Positions 10,701 through 23,625 of a DNA stretch of 64,000 nt are shown one piece after another; positions within the stretch are counted from its first letter, which is position 1, and each line of letters starts with the position of its first letter. A program made the translations under genes and the position numbers. The notes below the pieces were generated by a model. The model ran no database searches, was not told the DNA's origin, and saw only the letters and a list, made by a program, of their open reading frames with translations. The stretch covers positions 46,722,001 through 46,786,000 of the forward strand of contig NC_090986.1 of assembly GCF_041146395.1 (NCBI RefSeq), given 5' to 3'. The DNA is from Eulemur rufifrons (lineage: Eukaryota > Chordata > Mammalia > Primates > Lemuridae).

Positions 10701-12450
10701 AAGGTAAAAATTCATACCATCAGTTAGTGCAATTTACGCAAATAGTATCCATTCAACATTATTTCAGGCCAAATGAAACCGTCAGTGAGACTCATTGTAC
10801 CCCTAAGTACAGCAAAGTCTGGTTCTGTCAAAAGGACTCCCATAAGCAGTTCCTTTACAGCTCCAACGGAATCATTGCCAACATACAGCCACTTTATCAC
10901 TCCTATTTCCACTTCTCTTTAGACTGTCTGGGTTCTGTTGCTGTTTTTACAAAAGCTATTCCACCCATATTGACATTTGCTAGATGGAAAATATCAAACA
11001 AACTCTGAAACAACAGGAGGCGGTGACAATCTGCTTTCCTTTGTCTTCAGACACTATCCTTTACTTGGTCAAACTCAATAATATGAGTATCTTGTGCTAT
11101 GCAGCAATATATCCCAGTACTGGCAAACTAAGTTCAACCCTAGTCCCAAGATTGAACAAGAAATGAAGAAAAAAATATATAAAGAGTAAACAATGACTGA
11201 GTTTATCAGCCACTCTCTATTTTTTTCCATGAGTATTTAAAGTCTCTAAATTTTTTAGTGCTCCTTTCTCCAAGGAAGTAATTATAATATGATGATAATG
11301 GTCATGTAGTGTGCCTGTTTATTCTTAAGAGCTATCAAGTCTAAATCTTGACCTACTGGATTGTGATAGTATGACAGTCAATCCAAATATCTCTCTGGCA
11401 AAACTGTGCTGTGTCCTGGAGGCTATTCCACAAAATGGAAATTGTTCCTAACTGAACTCAGAAATAAAGGAAAAAGTAACGACTAAGTCTAATACTAATG
11501 CCAATCAACTCTCTCAGCCTTATTGTACTTTATATCTCATGCTGAATATAGCTGAAGCTTTTAAAGAAACCAAGTGCTTTAATCTTCAATGGTCCACTCC
11601 CAGCCTCTAGGCTCCATCTGCCTTGAGTACAGGCCAGCTGGGGAAATTAGAAAAGAAGTTCGTGAAGTTAGCAAGAATCAAAGCTCCCACTTTTACCATT
11701 AGCTATATTGTAGCAATGATGTCTTCCTCCCTTCCTAGATTTCTGTATTGCTTGATATTTATTATAGAAGAGGGATTGGGAAGTTCCACAAGTTCACATT
11801 TAGCATACCCACCTAAAACTGGGTGAAAGGTAGCTTTAGCCCAACTTCAATTAGAAAATAACGGAGACAGAATCCTCAATCTTCTTTTAACAGCCATCTC
11901 AACTATGCATCCTGCTTAGGCAACACAACCACAGAATCCTCAGGGACATTTTACAATTAACAATTTAACAAAAACCATAGAAGTCTCCACCACAGAATCA
12001 CTGTACCTTCCAAACTTATTCTAGTATATCCTTCATAGGAATCAGTGTGTTTTGCCAGTCAATATCTTACAAGTCCTTACACCTTCTTGTCCGTATAGTT
12101 TAAAGGAATCGTGGTTACTTTTGGGGGGAGTCAAAGTTATACGTGGATTTTCAACTGTACAGGGAGTCGGGACCTCTACCTGCTGCGTTAGTCAAGGATC
12201 AGCTATAATTGGATTGAATGTATCCAAATTCGACCTGATTCTCTAAAGGTGTGGTTGTCACAGGAGCTACTTCTTACATTTTAGAGGTCGATAATGTGCT
12301 ACCCATTATACTATCAATTTCTTCTTTCTCCATTTTGTTATTTGAAACCCATGTAACCATCTCCAATTACAGAGTGTACTGAAGTTCTTTCTGCTTTGAA
12401 TTCTCTCTATATATGCTTTACCAATTTCCTAGGTCTAAATCAATTTCCTC
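10701..12450. other. Unclassified block with slightly higher G+C
   Basis: Compared with its flanks this block has longer open stretches and more G+C, for example 10727-11008 on the plus strand (93 codons) and 10724-10912 on the minus strand (62 codons), which overlap in antisense. Neither product has a motif I recognise, and neither has a credible promoter or splice context. Around 12124-12200 the text 'GTCAAAGTTATACGTGGATT' and 'TTTTCAACTGTACAGGGAGT' resembles a common old interspersed repeat that I cannot name with certainty. The block could be a decayed retroelement or processed pseudogene. No function is proposed. Confidence 0.35.
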
Positions 12451-13642
12451 TAAATTTCATTGGCAAGATTTGTCTGCTGAAGGTTTTTGCAACTTCATGC
12501 TAAGGATGGGGAAAAAACCATTCCAACAAAACTTTATCTTGATTTTTTTTTAACATCTCCTCCATGTCTTTGTGTCCTCTCCTTAAAAAAAAAAATGCTT
12601 CAAATACGAGGCTTCAAGGCTGTAAAAGACAATGCTGCAGCTACAATAAATCTGTAATACTTTATTTAAAATGTTGTATTGTTAAGAAATAGTTGCATAA
12701 AAAAGTTTCTTATTTAACAATGAAATGTATCTTTCCCGAATAATAAAATAATAATCAAAGAATACAAGTAGATACTAGACAGGAATGTGACATTTCTTTC
12801 TGGAGGAGATCTGACTTATCCAGATGCAGGTCCCTAAATTTTCTTTTCATACAACTGTGACACAAGTTGGTTTGGGAGTAACAGATGAGGATTGATAAAC
12901 CATCATTTTTACTGACAGTGTATTGCTTTTACACTATCATAAAGTTGAAAAATCATTAAGTAGAACCAGCATAATTTAGGGACCATTTGTACTTAGTTGA
13001 TCATTCAGCAGAGGAAGAAGAGGGACTATATGACTAACTTCTTCTCTCCAGCTGTGTTTTAGAATTCTATAAATTATAAAATTATTTACAATAATCACTA
13101 AATCAAAGATGAGTATACTGTTAAAAAATTCTTGAAAAAGAAGTCTCAGGGTTATCTATGAGCTAGAAAATAACCATTTGAATGTTTACAAAGAAGTCTA
13201 GACAGAGTCAACTATCCATGGTGTTATAAATACTAACTATTCAAAAACTTGTATTAACATTTAAAATTGTTTAAACTACATTCCATAACAAAAAGGAGAG
13301 CTATGTGCACTTCATGTATTATCATTGAATTTGAATATATTAAAATTAGAATTGACTCTTTAAAAGATGTAATTGCTGCATCATATTTTTGACTATAAAG
13401 AGAGAGTCTAGAATGGGCTCAATTATTTCTAACACGGTCAACAAAAATGATTTAAAAAATAGATATTTCCACATGAATTTATGTTGAGAAGCCATATCCT
13501 AATAAAAATGAAATTTGTATGAAAACCTGAGAAAACTATAGAGTAAATATTTCACATAGAATGCATGCCAATAAGTTAGTGTGTAATCATAGTTATGACT
13601 ATAAATTATTAAAAATTATGGAACATTTAGAAATATAATTAC
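12451..13642. other. Mostly unique sequence with a decayed repeat at 12900-12995
   Basis: The segment 'CATAAAGTTGAAAAATCATT' to 'TTTAGGGACCATTTGTAC' resembles another widespread old repeat of uncertain class. The rest shows nothing recognisable. Confidence 0.4.
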
Positions 13643-14037
13643 CATATTAGTTTGCTATGGTCACCATAACAAAATACCACAGACTGAGTGGCTTAAACAA
13701 TCAAAATTTATTTTCTCACAGTTTTGAAGCTAGGTTAGGGTCCAAGGTTAAGGTATCACTGAGTTTCATTTCTTTGAGGCATCTCTCCTTGGCTTGCAAA
13801 TGACCGCCTTCTTGCTGTGTTCTCACATATTTCTTCTGTGTGTGCACCCCTGGTGTCTCTCTCTGTGTCCTAGTCTCTTCCTCTTAATCCAGTCAAATTG
13901 AATCAAGGTCCACTTTAATGCCTTTGATTTTCTTAATTTAATTACCCTTTAAAGATCCTATCTCTAAAGACAGTCATAATTTGAAGTACTGGAATTCCAC
14001 ATGTAAATTTTTCAGGAACTCAATTCAACCCATAGTA
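13643..14037 (-). mobile_element. MLT1-type MaLR solo LTR, reverse orientation
   Basis: Near-complete LTR. It begins 'CCATAACAAAATACCACAGA', with 'AAATTTATTTTCTCACAGTT' near the left edge and 'AATTCAACCCATAGTAG' at the right edge. The middle keeps 'GGCATCTCTCCTTGGCTTGC', 'TCACATATTTCTTCTGTGTG' and 'CTTTAAAGATCCTATCTCTA', all in the order of the reversed MLT1 consensus. Length of about 395 bp is close to full. No internal sequence flanks it, so it is a solo LTR formed by LTR-LTR recombination. Its poly(A) signal would act on the minus strand. Confidence 0.85.
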
Positions 14038-14805
14038 GTTACTTTACCCTATTCAGGTGTACTCAATCATCATTTATAGATAATGGCAGCAGATGTAAAC
14101 CCATATTCATATACAATTCTAAGTTATTTGTATTACATTTCCTCTATTGCAAATACTATAAAATCAGCATTAGTCTTAGAGAAATGAATTAACTAAAATG
14201 CAATTTATGTGAATACTGAAGAAACTTTTAATGTATCTCTCTAGAGCTAAAATGGTCAAGATGTTATTTCTCCTTCCTGCCTAAAAAATTATCTTTATTT
14301 TTCAGTCTTTGTGATATTCAAACACTATATTTATGAATTCTAATTTTATTCATATGAAGTAATGACTTTGTGCTCCATACCAAACTACATTGTAGAAGAA
14401 AATACCTTTGATGAAAATGATACTTGATCTGAAACACCACTAAATTGGATACAAAATTAACATTGTTTTACCACATTATTTCTGAATATTATTATTTATA
14501 GAACATATTATTGTACATATGTTTCTTTTAGACCTTATATTTATATAGATATATTTTTCTCACTAGAGTGAAAAGAGATGGCTTAGGTACTAAATTTCAT
14601 TAGGTCTCTATGAGACAGTGTCAAAAGTGATCTGATTGAAGGAAATACAGTAACAGAAGAGGCAAATAAATAATAGAAGTTCTCATAACATACATAAAGA
14701 ATACTACTTTGTTAACAGAGAACTACTAAATCAAGGTATAATAATATAATACTTCAATCGAACACAAGCATACACAGCACCTCATTCACAAATACATAAC
14801 TGTCA

Positions 14806-14830
14806 AACATATCATTCAATATGATATGTT
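14806..14830. repeat. Perfect 10-bp inverted repeat, 5-nt loop
   Basis: AACATATCAT and ATGATATGTT are exact reverse complements separated by TCAAT. It is A/T-rich and too short to assign a role. Confidence 0.8.
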
Positions 14831-15512
14831 GAGATACAATCAGATTCTTCAAAGAGCTTGCTCATTCTTAAATTCCTAGAGATTATTCTCATTGTTCTGG
14901 AGGCTTTAGCTAGGAGGTTCCTGCTATCTTACAGATTGAAAAAAAAAATGAGTTATAACCACCCAACACATTCTGAGTGTTTACAGTGAGCTACTGAATC
15001 AAAGATGAATTTCTCAGATATAGTGCCCTTGGCAGACCCAGAATTCAAGCTTGCTTAAGGGCAATCACTGAAGTCCAATCTCTTCTCTCATTATAAAGCT
15101 AGCTGATCTTTTTAGTCTTTAAAATATATTGCTTGCACATATGGGAGAAAACCAAATAATGCCCATCAAAATAAACATAATTACTAAAATATTCCCAGGA
15201 ATGCAAAAGTGTTTAATTTGAACACAAAGTGTTTCACATGCCTTATACAAATAAATTATTTTCCCCTACTTTGATCATTTTTACAAGAAAATGCTAGTTT
15301 AGCTCTTTCTAGTTAAAACTAATCATGTTATAGCTGCTAAAATTATATAAACAATAGTAGTATTTTTTTTAAGATGAACTCTTTGTAAACACTATTTTTG
15401 GATAGCTAAAAAAATTATTCTTAATCTCTACCTACAAAAAAATGAGTTGGTTTTTTCTATTCCAATCATGGAATGTGCTACTCTCTAAGGAATGCTGACT
15501 CTTACAGCATCA

Positions 15513-15522
15513 AGTGTGTGTG

Positions 15523-15568
<46 letters not shown>

Positions 15569-15590
15569 ATGTACACACACATATACACAC
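15513..15590. repeat. Compound TG/TA/CA microsatellite
   Basis: TG units with a TATATA interruption pass into a TA run and then CA units ending 'CACACACATATACACAC'. Because TG is followed by CA on the same strand, the tract is itself partly self-complementary around the TA core and could fold. Confidence 0.9.
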
Positions 15591-17299
15591 TAAGAACTTT
15601 TTAACACTAACTCAAAATAATTCAATAATATGGTAACAAGCATATTCACAAGAATGGTGTGAAAATCTAATTTTGAATATCTGCTCCATACAGACAATAA
15701 TTAATCTATTCTCTATACAAGTAGAAAACTAGACAAATATATTAAAGCAATATGTTTAGACAGTAGACAAAAGTGAAGAAATATGACATCTCAGAAACAG
15801 GGAACAAATGAGGTTTCATTTGTTTCCTATCGTCGCAACTTTCTACTTGAAGACAACTTTTGTAAAGGAAGTCCAAACAAAAAATGGCAAACTTGATGAG
15901 GTAAGATGATGGAGATAGAAATGTATGGAAGATGAGGAAAATAGAAGTTTCAGGGAATATTTCAGATGTAATTCAGATAAAAGTTCCATAAATCTTCACA
16001 AAGTTCAACTTGAGTCTTTTCTGAATTGTACCTTCTAAGTATGTTAGTCAAAAAGTTACAAGGTGACATACTATTGCTACCACTATAAACTATCATTCTT
16101 ACTCCTACTAATTTTATTACAATCATCTCCATATATCAATCATTGATTTTTAAAAAAATAATATAAATGGTAAATTAATAAAAGAATTTTGAAAACAAAA
16201 TTCTTAAAATTTTCAAAGTTTTACATTAACCAGATTATCAGAGCCCATTTCAAAAAAAGGGATCAAAATCAGAGATATGAAAATAATGTGATTCCATTTT
16301 TAAGGAAACAAGAACAGACATCAAGAACTATGAAGAAACACTTGAAGTTGCTGACTCGGGAAAGGGGGGGTGGGGAAAAAAATACGAAACTGTTGTTTTA
16401 AAAAAAAAAATATTACAAAGATAGGGAATTTTTTATCATAAGCTATATATTTACCATCTCATACCTTGTATCAGTGAGAAATGTTATAATAGTTTATTCA
16501 GCAATCAATGTATCAAACACTGTGTTAACTATTAGCAATGAACACAACAGTCATGGAAGAAAATCCCTTTCTTCAGAAAATGTTTTTAAATTAATAAATT
16601 GATTAAATGAAAAAAAAAAAAAGAACTATGAAGAACAGGCTCTATGACTTTCTAGACAGAAGCCAAGGACTTTCCTTGAAGAAATACGTGTTCCTATGCT
16701 AATTCTCATGATTGTTAAAATTAGTTAGTTGATATGAGGCAGAAAAAAAATTCCCCACTCTCTTGGAATAAGTATTGTTAAAGTAAGCAGGTATAAATGT
16801 CAAGCAATTGAGGAAAGTAACTAATTTGAGAGCGGTAAGAATATCACAGTAGTCATGGAGATGAGAAAAATAGCTGTGGAGTATCTGCTCTGTGTGTGTG
16901 TGCTTTTGTGTGTGTGGTTGGACGGGGAATCTGATCAAGGACCAAGTTCTCTGAAAGCAGTAACATTTAGCTTTAACACTTTGTTTTTTTGGTTTTTCTT
17001 AGCTGGGTTTAGGAAAATGAGGTAAAAATGCTGACCACATTTGGATAAGTTAGTAAAGTGAGATGTGAGCAGCTTGCAAACGCCAGTTGTGAAACACCAA
17101 AAATGGAACTACAGAAATTGGATTCAGAGTGAGAGTGTTTACAGGAAAGATAAGCATAAGATGTATGGAAGTTGAAGCACATCCTATTGTCAGTCTTCTT
17201 GGAAGCTTTTCTGTAGTTATTTCAAAAATTATAGAACAGATAATGATTGAGGATGCAATATTTGGCTTAACAACTCACTCTCTTTCTCCTCCTTTTGCT

Positions 17300-17365
17300 C
17301 TCTATATACACACACACATATGTATGTAAACATATGTATGTATACACTCACATACATAAAAATAT
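17300..17365. repeat. CA/TATG/TA simple-sequence tract
   Basis: Mixed CA, ATGT and TA units. This tract produces the His/Tyr-rich frames seen here and is not coding. Confidence 0.85.
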
Positions 17366-18189
17366 ATATAACATGGATACATACATGTATTCATATTTTG
17401 ATGATATGAATGGGGTATTTCTCTGTTTTATTCTTTCTCTCCTCTTCTTCTTCCTCCTTCTCCTTCATTTTCCTCTCTCATGCACATTCTTGCTATATGA
17501 CTTTCTATTGCTCTAACTCTTTTACTGTCTTTCTCTTTCTATTTGTAGGATCACTTTGAACAAAAATGCCCTTATAAATATGTTATTGATTGCTGGTTGT
17601 CATTGCTTTTAAAAATAAAATCATTATGTAAAGAATAATCTTTAAAGCAGAGTATCTCTATATCTCACTCCATGAATCAATCAATACTCTATCAAATTGA
17701 GAGCACATAGTAGATACTTTTCTTGCAAAAGTCTTGACACCATTTACTAGTCATCTGTATATGATGTTTAAAAAGTTATGTTAGTCCTGAATATACCATA
17801 CTGATCTGGTAATCTGATTTGAGTCATATCGCCAACATATACTAGACAAACAACACACACACAAATGCTATATGGATAAATCGAGCAAGGGTAGCCTGTC
17901 TTCCTCCTCTGAACTTATATTAATATAATTAAATTCCAGTATACTGTTCAGTTCATAATTGTGTTATTACGCCAGATAAAATGACATCCAATCAAATGCC
18001 TGTGCCACTCAAACTCGAAACCATACAGATGTCAACTTTTCCATAACAATGACAAACATTTTACTAATGAAGTGAACTATAATTTATTAAATATATAATA
18101 TATATCTGATACTAAAATTTGCAATATACAATAGCTTAGTTTCAACCAATAAGAAATTCAATATAGTGGAAGTTAATGGCATGTGAGAA

Positions 18190-18567
<378 letters not shown>

Positions 18568-18659
18568 TCACGTTAGGGTACATAAGCCTGAAGCGTGTAG
18601 AATCACTTTCAAGATCCTCATTTTCATATGCGGAATTTTCAAAATAGCAGTATCCTACT

Positions 18660-19110
18660 ATTGCTAAACACAGGTATAATATATGACCCAGCAATTTCAC
18701 TCCTATATTTGTACAGTACAGAAATAAAAATATCTGCTCAAGAATAGTCATAGGAACACTATTATTCATGATAGCAACAAAATGGAAACAATACTAAATG
18801 TCTCTCAATAATTAAAATGTGATCAATATAGTAATAAGAATGAATAAGTTTTGCTACATGAAATAATGAGGTTGAGTCTAACTTACACAATATTTAGTAA
18901 AAGAAGTCAAACACAATAAAATATACAGTTTGATTCCATTTTTACAAATATCAAAAAACATGCAATTAATCTATGGTGTGAGATTTCAAGCGAGTAGCTA
19001 TCTTCCAGAGGGTAATGACTGAAAAGAGGTACAAAAAGTCTTCCCATGGTGCGGTAATGTTTGTTCTGTTTTATGGATCTGTGTGCTGGTTATTCAAGTG
19101 TAATTTTTCA
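18660..19110 (+). mobile_element. Old L1M fragment: ORF2 end plus 3' UTR
   Basis: 'ATATGACCCAGCAATTTCAC', 'TATTATTCATGATAGCAACA' and 'AAAAGAAGTCAAACACAATA' follow the order of the L1 ORF2 C-terminal coding region, then 'ATACAGTTTGATTCCATTTT' and 'AATCTATGGTGTGAGATTTC' of the older L1M 3'UTR. Stops and indels are frequent. This is a dead ancient copy. Confidence 0.65.
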
Positions 19111-19420
19111 GATAAACTTTATTTTGGAATAATTTTAGATTTACACAAAGTTTGCAAAGGTAGCATAGAGAGTTCCTATACACATTTCTTGCAGTTTCCC
19201 TAATTTTAACCTTCTATGTTATCAAAAATATGTCAAATTTGTCAAATTTAATCATCAAACATTGGTGACCAGTAAATTTTTCAAAATTAAGAAACCAAAA
19301 ATGGTATATTGTTAATAACTAAACTACAAAGTTTATCTGGGTTTCACTGATTATTACACAAATGATCTTTTTCTGTTTCAGCATTCAATCTAGAAAATTA
19401 TATTCCGTTCAAATATCTTT
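19111..19420. mobile_element. Old L1M-associated 3' region
   Basis: 'TTTGGAATAATTTTAGATTT' and 'ACACAAAGTTTGCAAAGGTA', then 'TTCTTGCAGTTTCCCTAATT' and 'TGATCTTTTTCTGTTTCAGC', match in order the sequence at 56615-56810 in this window. Two co-linear copies establish it as a repeat. Assignment to an ancient L1 family is from memory, so the strand is left open. Confidence 0.55.
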
Positions 19421-22090
19421 TAAAAATTGAGTTGTACACTTGAGTAACTTTTCTCTACATATATTATGCATAATAAATTTTTAGAAAAAATAAACAAAAC
19501 TTCTCATGGGCTAGAAACAGTATGTTACTTGTAATGACTACCATTTTTTTTACTCAAGTTAAGACTGACACTTGATATTAGGAACTGGTAAGAAATATTC
19601 AAAATTCAGAAATATGATAGATCAAGTGGTAATAATGCATTTTCTTAATTTTTTAAGGACTTGGATTCTTCTGTATTCTAAATTATACCCACAAATATAT
19701 TTTTCTTGAGGGAAATTCCCAAAAGATCAAAGCAATGAGATGATGAGTAATAACTATTAAATACTAAAAAAATGATTTTAATGTATTTAAACATAAATAA
19801 TTATTTTCAGATAGTCTCATAATGTATCCCTGCAAGAGTCATTTTCTGGAAATAATGACTGGTTGAAACAGCCAAAACAGAATGAAGTAATAACACTAAC
19901 ACTTTGTACTTTAACTACATAATTTATTATTTTGTCTAACAACTTTCATAAAATGTATTGGCTACAACTCATAGATAACTTTTTATGTGTTTTATTTTTT
20001 TTTCAAACTTGTTATAAAATTTAGCTATGTAATTGAACTTATTTTACAAAGTTACATTATAAATCATATCATTTAGAGTCAATTTTCATTTTACTTTGAA
20101 TCCCCTCTTCCATGAGAAAAAAAAATAGCTATAGCACCAATTAGTTCTTAGTTCTATATAGATCTTTTATTTCATTAAATACATAGAAAATACTTAAATA
20201 TTATACTTAATTAAAACATCATTATGGCTAATTTTTATTTAATAACAAAAGCTAGAGTTCAACACACATATGTGCATACCTATACACACACTTAAGAAGC
20301 ACTATATTTTAGCACACAAATTTTATCATAAAAACTTAACATTTATGTAGCTTAATACAAATTTACTAATTGGAAATTACATAGTGATAGATTCTCTTAT
20401 TTTTATTACTTATCTTAAGTAGATTGTTGTGTCTACATAGGTTTCATTTTACACTTGACTAGATTTCAGTAGTCTATCAAAATATGTGTTCTGTAATTTA
20501 GTTCTCAGTGATCTTACAATATTATTTTAAAAAGATAACATATTTATTTTATTTGAAAATAAAATCAGACTTTTTATAACTACAAATGTCTGTCTTGACA
20601 AATTGGTTTGACAATGGTGACTCATTGTGCCAATTAGCTTTATCGCAAATTTTTCTCTATATATGTAAACAGTAACTAGAAATGAAATGTTGCTAGAAAG
20701 TATCTACTTTTAGGTAATATTCTTCTAGGGATTTACAAACGATTTTTATGTAGTAGTTCAGTTTTATCTCACTATATGACACATCTCCAATTTAATGATT
20801 TTTAATTTTTTAATTAGAATATGAAATCTACTTTTGATCATTTTAAAAATTATAATGATAACTAAATATATAATAGCAAGTATTATAATTACAAGAAATA
20901 AAATCCACTTTCAACATTTAAATTTTGGATATATTTTTGACGTAGAAATATATAATAGGATGTTCAATAACCTTCAAATATAAAAATAGAAATCTTTTTT
21001 GATATAAATTTTAAGGGAGAATTGAAGGTTTAAGTTCAAAGTAAAGTATAAAGAGATAAGCTTTTTGGATGTATAAAACCATTTAGTCATGCATTTTTAA
21101 TTGGATAGTGACAGGTTTCTGGCTGCTATGTTATTCAGATTCCGTTATGTTTATAATATTGATGCAATATATTTTAAATGTTAACATTTTAATATGCTAA
21201 AAAGTTTTCTTTTATATCCTTTCAAACAAAATTTGATATGTCACGTTAATATATATATATATAAGGGAGATTGTATTTTTTTTTTGGAATTCTTTTATTT
21301 CTGAAGATGCAAGATACTTAGAAGATAATTATTGTAATGTAAGATTTCCAAGACATTATGTGACCACTAAAGTATAAAACAATTCATTTTGAAGCAAAAA
21401 GAAAATGTTTCCAAAGAGAAATTATTTGGGCTGATTTATAAAATGCAGATGACTTATTCAGAAGGAAGTAAGGACATATATTTGAAGTTGAATGAAGAAC
21501 ATGTGCAAAAACACAAGGGTGTGAAATAACTTTTAGGAGTGAGAAGTTAATCAATATATCTAGCCATAAGACCCTTAATATGGAGCAATAGGAGACTATG
21601 AAGAAAAGACAGCAGCAAGTTAAGAAAGACATTGTGTAACTTTAATTTATTCTAAGAATAATAGCCATTGAAAAATTTTATTCAATATTTAAGATCAAAT
21701 TTTTATACTAGGATGATTACTGTATTTATTATAGGAAAAATGTATGCATTTAAGAAAATAAAGCCTTGAGATTTAGAATCTAGCAATGGATCTGAAAATG
21801 ACAAGGATTCAAACCAATAAAATTCCACAAGGAATAAGATAAAATGATAAAATACAGGATGAAGAAACACCTGGATATATTGGATCTGTATGATTGTATT
21901 CATGATGGCACATAGGTATCTGGCTTTGAGCATTAAGGTATATGAATTCCCTTAACAGAACTTTGAAAGGGTGTACTTTAATTTATTTTTACCCATTGAA
22001 ATTTTATTGCTCACTGGAAATACAGGAAGAGATGCTGAAAAACAATTTAAAGTCAGTCTCTGTAAGCATAGAGAATGGGCCAGAGTTGGA
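19421..22090. other. Very A/T-rich unique sequence
   Basis: No interspersed repeat or gene recognised over about 2.7 kb. A short TA run lies at about 21250-21263. Minus-strand frames at 21384-21632 and 21703-21933 (76-82 codons) show no motif. Long repeat-poor A/T-rich stretches like this are common in gene deserts and long introns. Confidence 0.5.
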
Positions 22091-22091
22091 T

Positions 22092-22505
22092 GTTGTGGTG
22101 ATTAATTTTATGTGTCAACTTGACTGCATTAAGGATGTCCAGATAACTGGGAAAACATTATTTCTGCATGTGTCTGTAAGGGTGCTTCTGAAAGAGATTA
22201 GCATATGAATTGGCAGACTGAGCAAAAAAGATCCACTCTCACTAACCTGGGCAGTCAGCCATTCTATTGAGAGCCCAAAAAGAACAAAAAGGCAGAATGA
22301 AGGGCAAATCATTTCTTTCACCTGGAGCTTGGACATCCATCTTCCCTGCCCATAGACATCAGGGGTCCTGGTTCCTCAGCCTTGGGACTCTGGGACTTAA
22401 ACCAGCGCTGCCCTCCATCATACACATACCTCCTGGGACTGGGAATTACACCATTTGGACTGTGAAACCACCGTGTTTTATACTACAATGCTGAATACAT
22501 TTGTC
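22092..22505 (+). mobile_element. ERVL-type LTR (MLT2-like), plus strand
   Basis: Starts 'TGTTGTGGTGATTAATTTTA' then 'TGTGTCAACTTGACTGCATT', followed by 'ATAACTGGGAAAACATTATT', 'GTGTCTGTAAGGGTGCTTCT' and 'TTGAGAGCCCAAAAAGAACA'. This is the opening and middle of an MLT2/HERV-L LTR in the normal order. The end is decayed. It has no adjacent internal region, so it is probably a solo LTR. Frames at 21942-22208, 22115-22336 and 22267-22494 fall in this element and are not genes. Confidence 0.75.
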
Positions 22506-22509
22506 CAAA

Positions 22510-22752
22510 CCCATAGAATGTACTACACCAAGAGTGAATCCTAATGTAAACTATAAGCTTTCAGTGATAATCATGTGCCAATTTGAGTTCATCAATTCTA
22601 GCAAATGCACCACTCTCCTAGGGGATGTTGATAATGGGAGAGACTGTGCATATATTGTGGGGGGGGATGATATATGGAAAGTCTCTGTACTGTCCTCTCA
22701 ATTTTACTTTGAACTTCAAATCACTGTAAAAATAAAGTCTATTAAAAATAAG
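22510..22752 (+). mobile_element. L1M 3' end
   Basis: 'AGAGTGAATCCTAATGTAAA', 'GTGATAATCATGTGCCAATT', 'GGGGATGTTGATAATGGGAG' and 'CTCTCAATTTTACTTTGAAC' end in 'AAAAATAAAGTCTATTAAAA'. The AATAAA and short A-rich tail mark the 3' end of an old L1 copy. The same pattern, more decayed, closes the older L1 at 53520-53640. It directly abuts the LTR on its left. Confidence 0.65.
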
Positions 22753-23370
22753 TGAAAGGGAAAATAAGAAAACTGGTTTAGTAGAAGCCCAGAAAAGAGA
22801 ATGTTTTAAGAAGGAAGGTATGAAATATGGTATCAAATCCTATGGCAATATCAAAGCAGTATGAGGCTGAGAAATGTCTACTGGATAAACAAATGCGATG
22901 AGAAGTGATACTGGGCAAGTGTGGTTTGGGGAAAATGGTGCAGTTGTAGGCAGATTGATGTGAAGAGAAAAATAAAGATTATAAAATATATAAAAGATAT
23001 AAAATAAAAATAAACAAGAAAATATAAAAATAGAGGCAAATAATTAAGAAAATTACACTGTGAAGAGGAACAAAGAAATATAACAGCACTCAAGGAAATA
23101 CCAGATTCATAAAAGCTTCTCTCTCTCCTCTCTCTCTTTGGCTCTCACTATATACATGCATACACATGCGTGTGTGGGTATACGAGTGTGTATTTTGTGT
23201 TTAATGGACAGATTTGATTTTTTAAAAAATGATGATTGACACTGGAAGAAAGAGAGTTTTAAAACTCTTATATCCTAAGTTGTATCTCTAAGTGAATTTC
23301 TAAGCGAGGGCTATGAAATGTAACATTTCATAAAAAATTAATATGATATCATAATATCAATAATAAAGAT
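22753..23370. other. Unique sequence with CT and GT simple repeats
   Basis: No gene recognised. A CT-rich tract and a TG/TA tract lie at about 23117-23195. The 71-codon minus-strand frame at 22878-23093 is Phe/Tyr-rich translation of A-rich sequence. Confidence 0.5.
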
Positions 23371-23374
23371 ATTA

Positions 23375-23625
23375 TGAATAGCAAATACTAATACAGGGCT
23401 TCCTATGTGCTAGCCGAATGGCCTTACATATGCTAATTCATTTAAAATCTGCAACAAATCTTTAAAGTTAATGACACTGACATTATCATGCAAAGGAAGA
23501 AACATATGTGCAAAGGAGTCATGTAGCCTCCCTGTGGTCACCCAGGGTGGCCTAGCCAGGATTCAGTTCCAGGATGCAGGACCCCTCGTCTATCCCCTTA
23601 AACACTGTACTTTGCTGCCTCTTCT
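23375..23625 (+). mobile_element. MIR element, near full length, plus strand
   Basis: 'CTTCCTATGTGCTAGC', 'TTACATATGCTAATTCATTT', 'GGTCACCCAGGGTGGCCTAG', 'CCAGGATTCAGTTCCAGGAT' and 'AACACTGTACTTTGCTGCCT' follow the MIR consensus from its 5' part to its 3' region, including the conserved core. MIRs are tRNA-derived SINEs shared by all mammals and inactive. Over 240 bp are retained, which is close to complete. The 61-codon frame at 23471-23656 is inside it. Confidence 0.8.

Larger units (their letters stand above)
14038..18189. other. A/T-rich unique sequence with simple repeats
   Basis: No gene recognised. It contains the inverted repeat at 14806-14830, microsatellites at 15513-15590, 16889-16916 and 17300-17365, and a purine-rich run near 16360-16385. 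At 16490-16590 'TTTATTCAGCAATCAATGTA' and 'GAACACAACAGTCATGGAAG' recall a decayed MIR or L2 element. Frames of up to 79 codons here show no motif; those at 17295-17516 are microsatellite or CT-rich translation. Confidence 0.5.

Noticed and set aside
22267..22494. 75-codon plus-strand frame with Pro/Ser-rich ending
   Set aside because: It is inside the MLT2-like LTR and continues across its decayed part.
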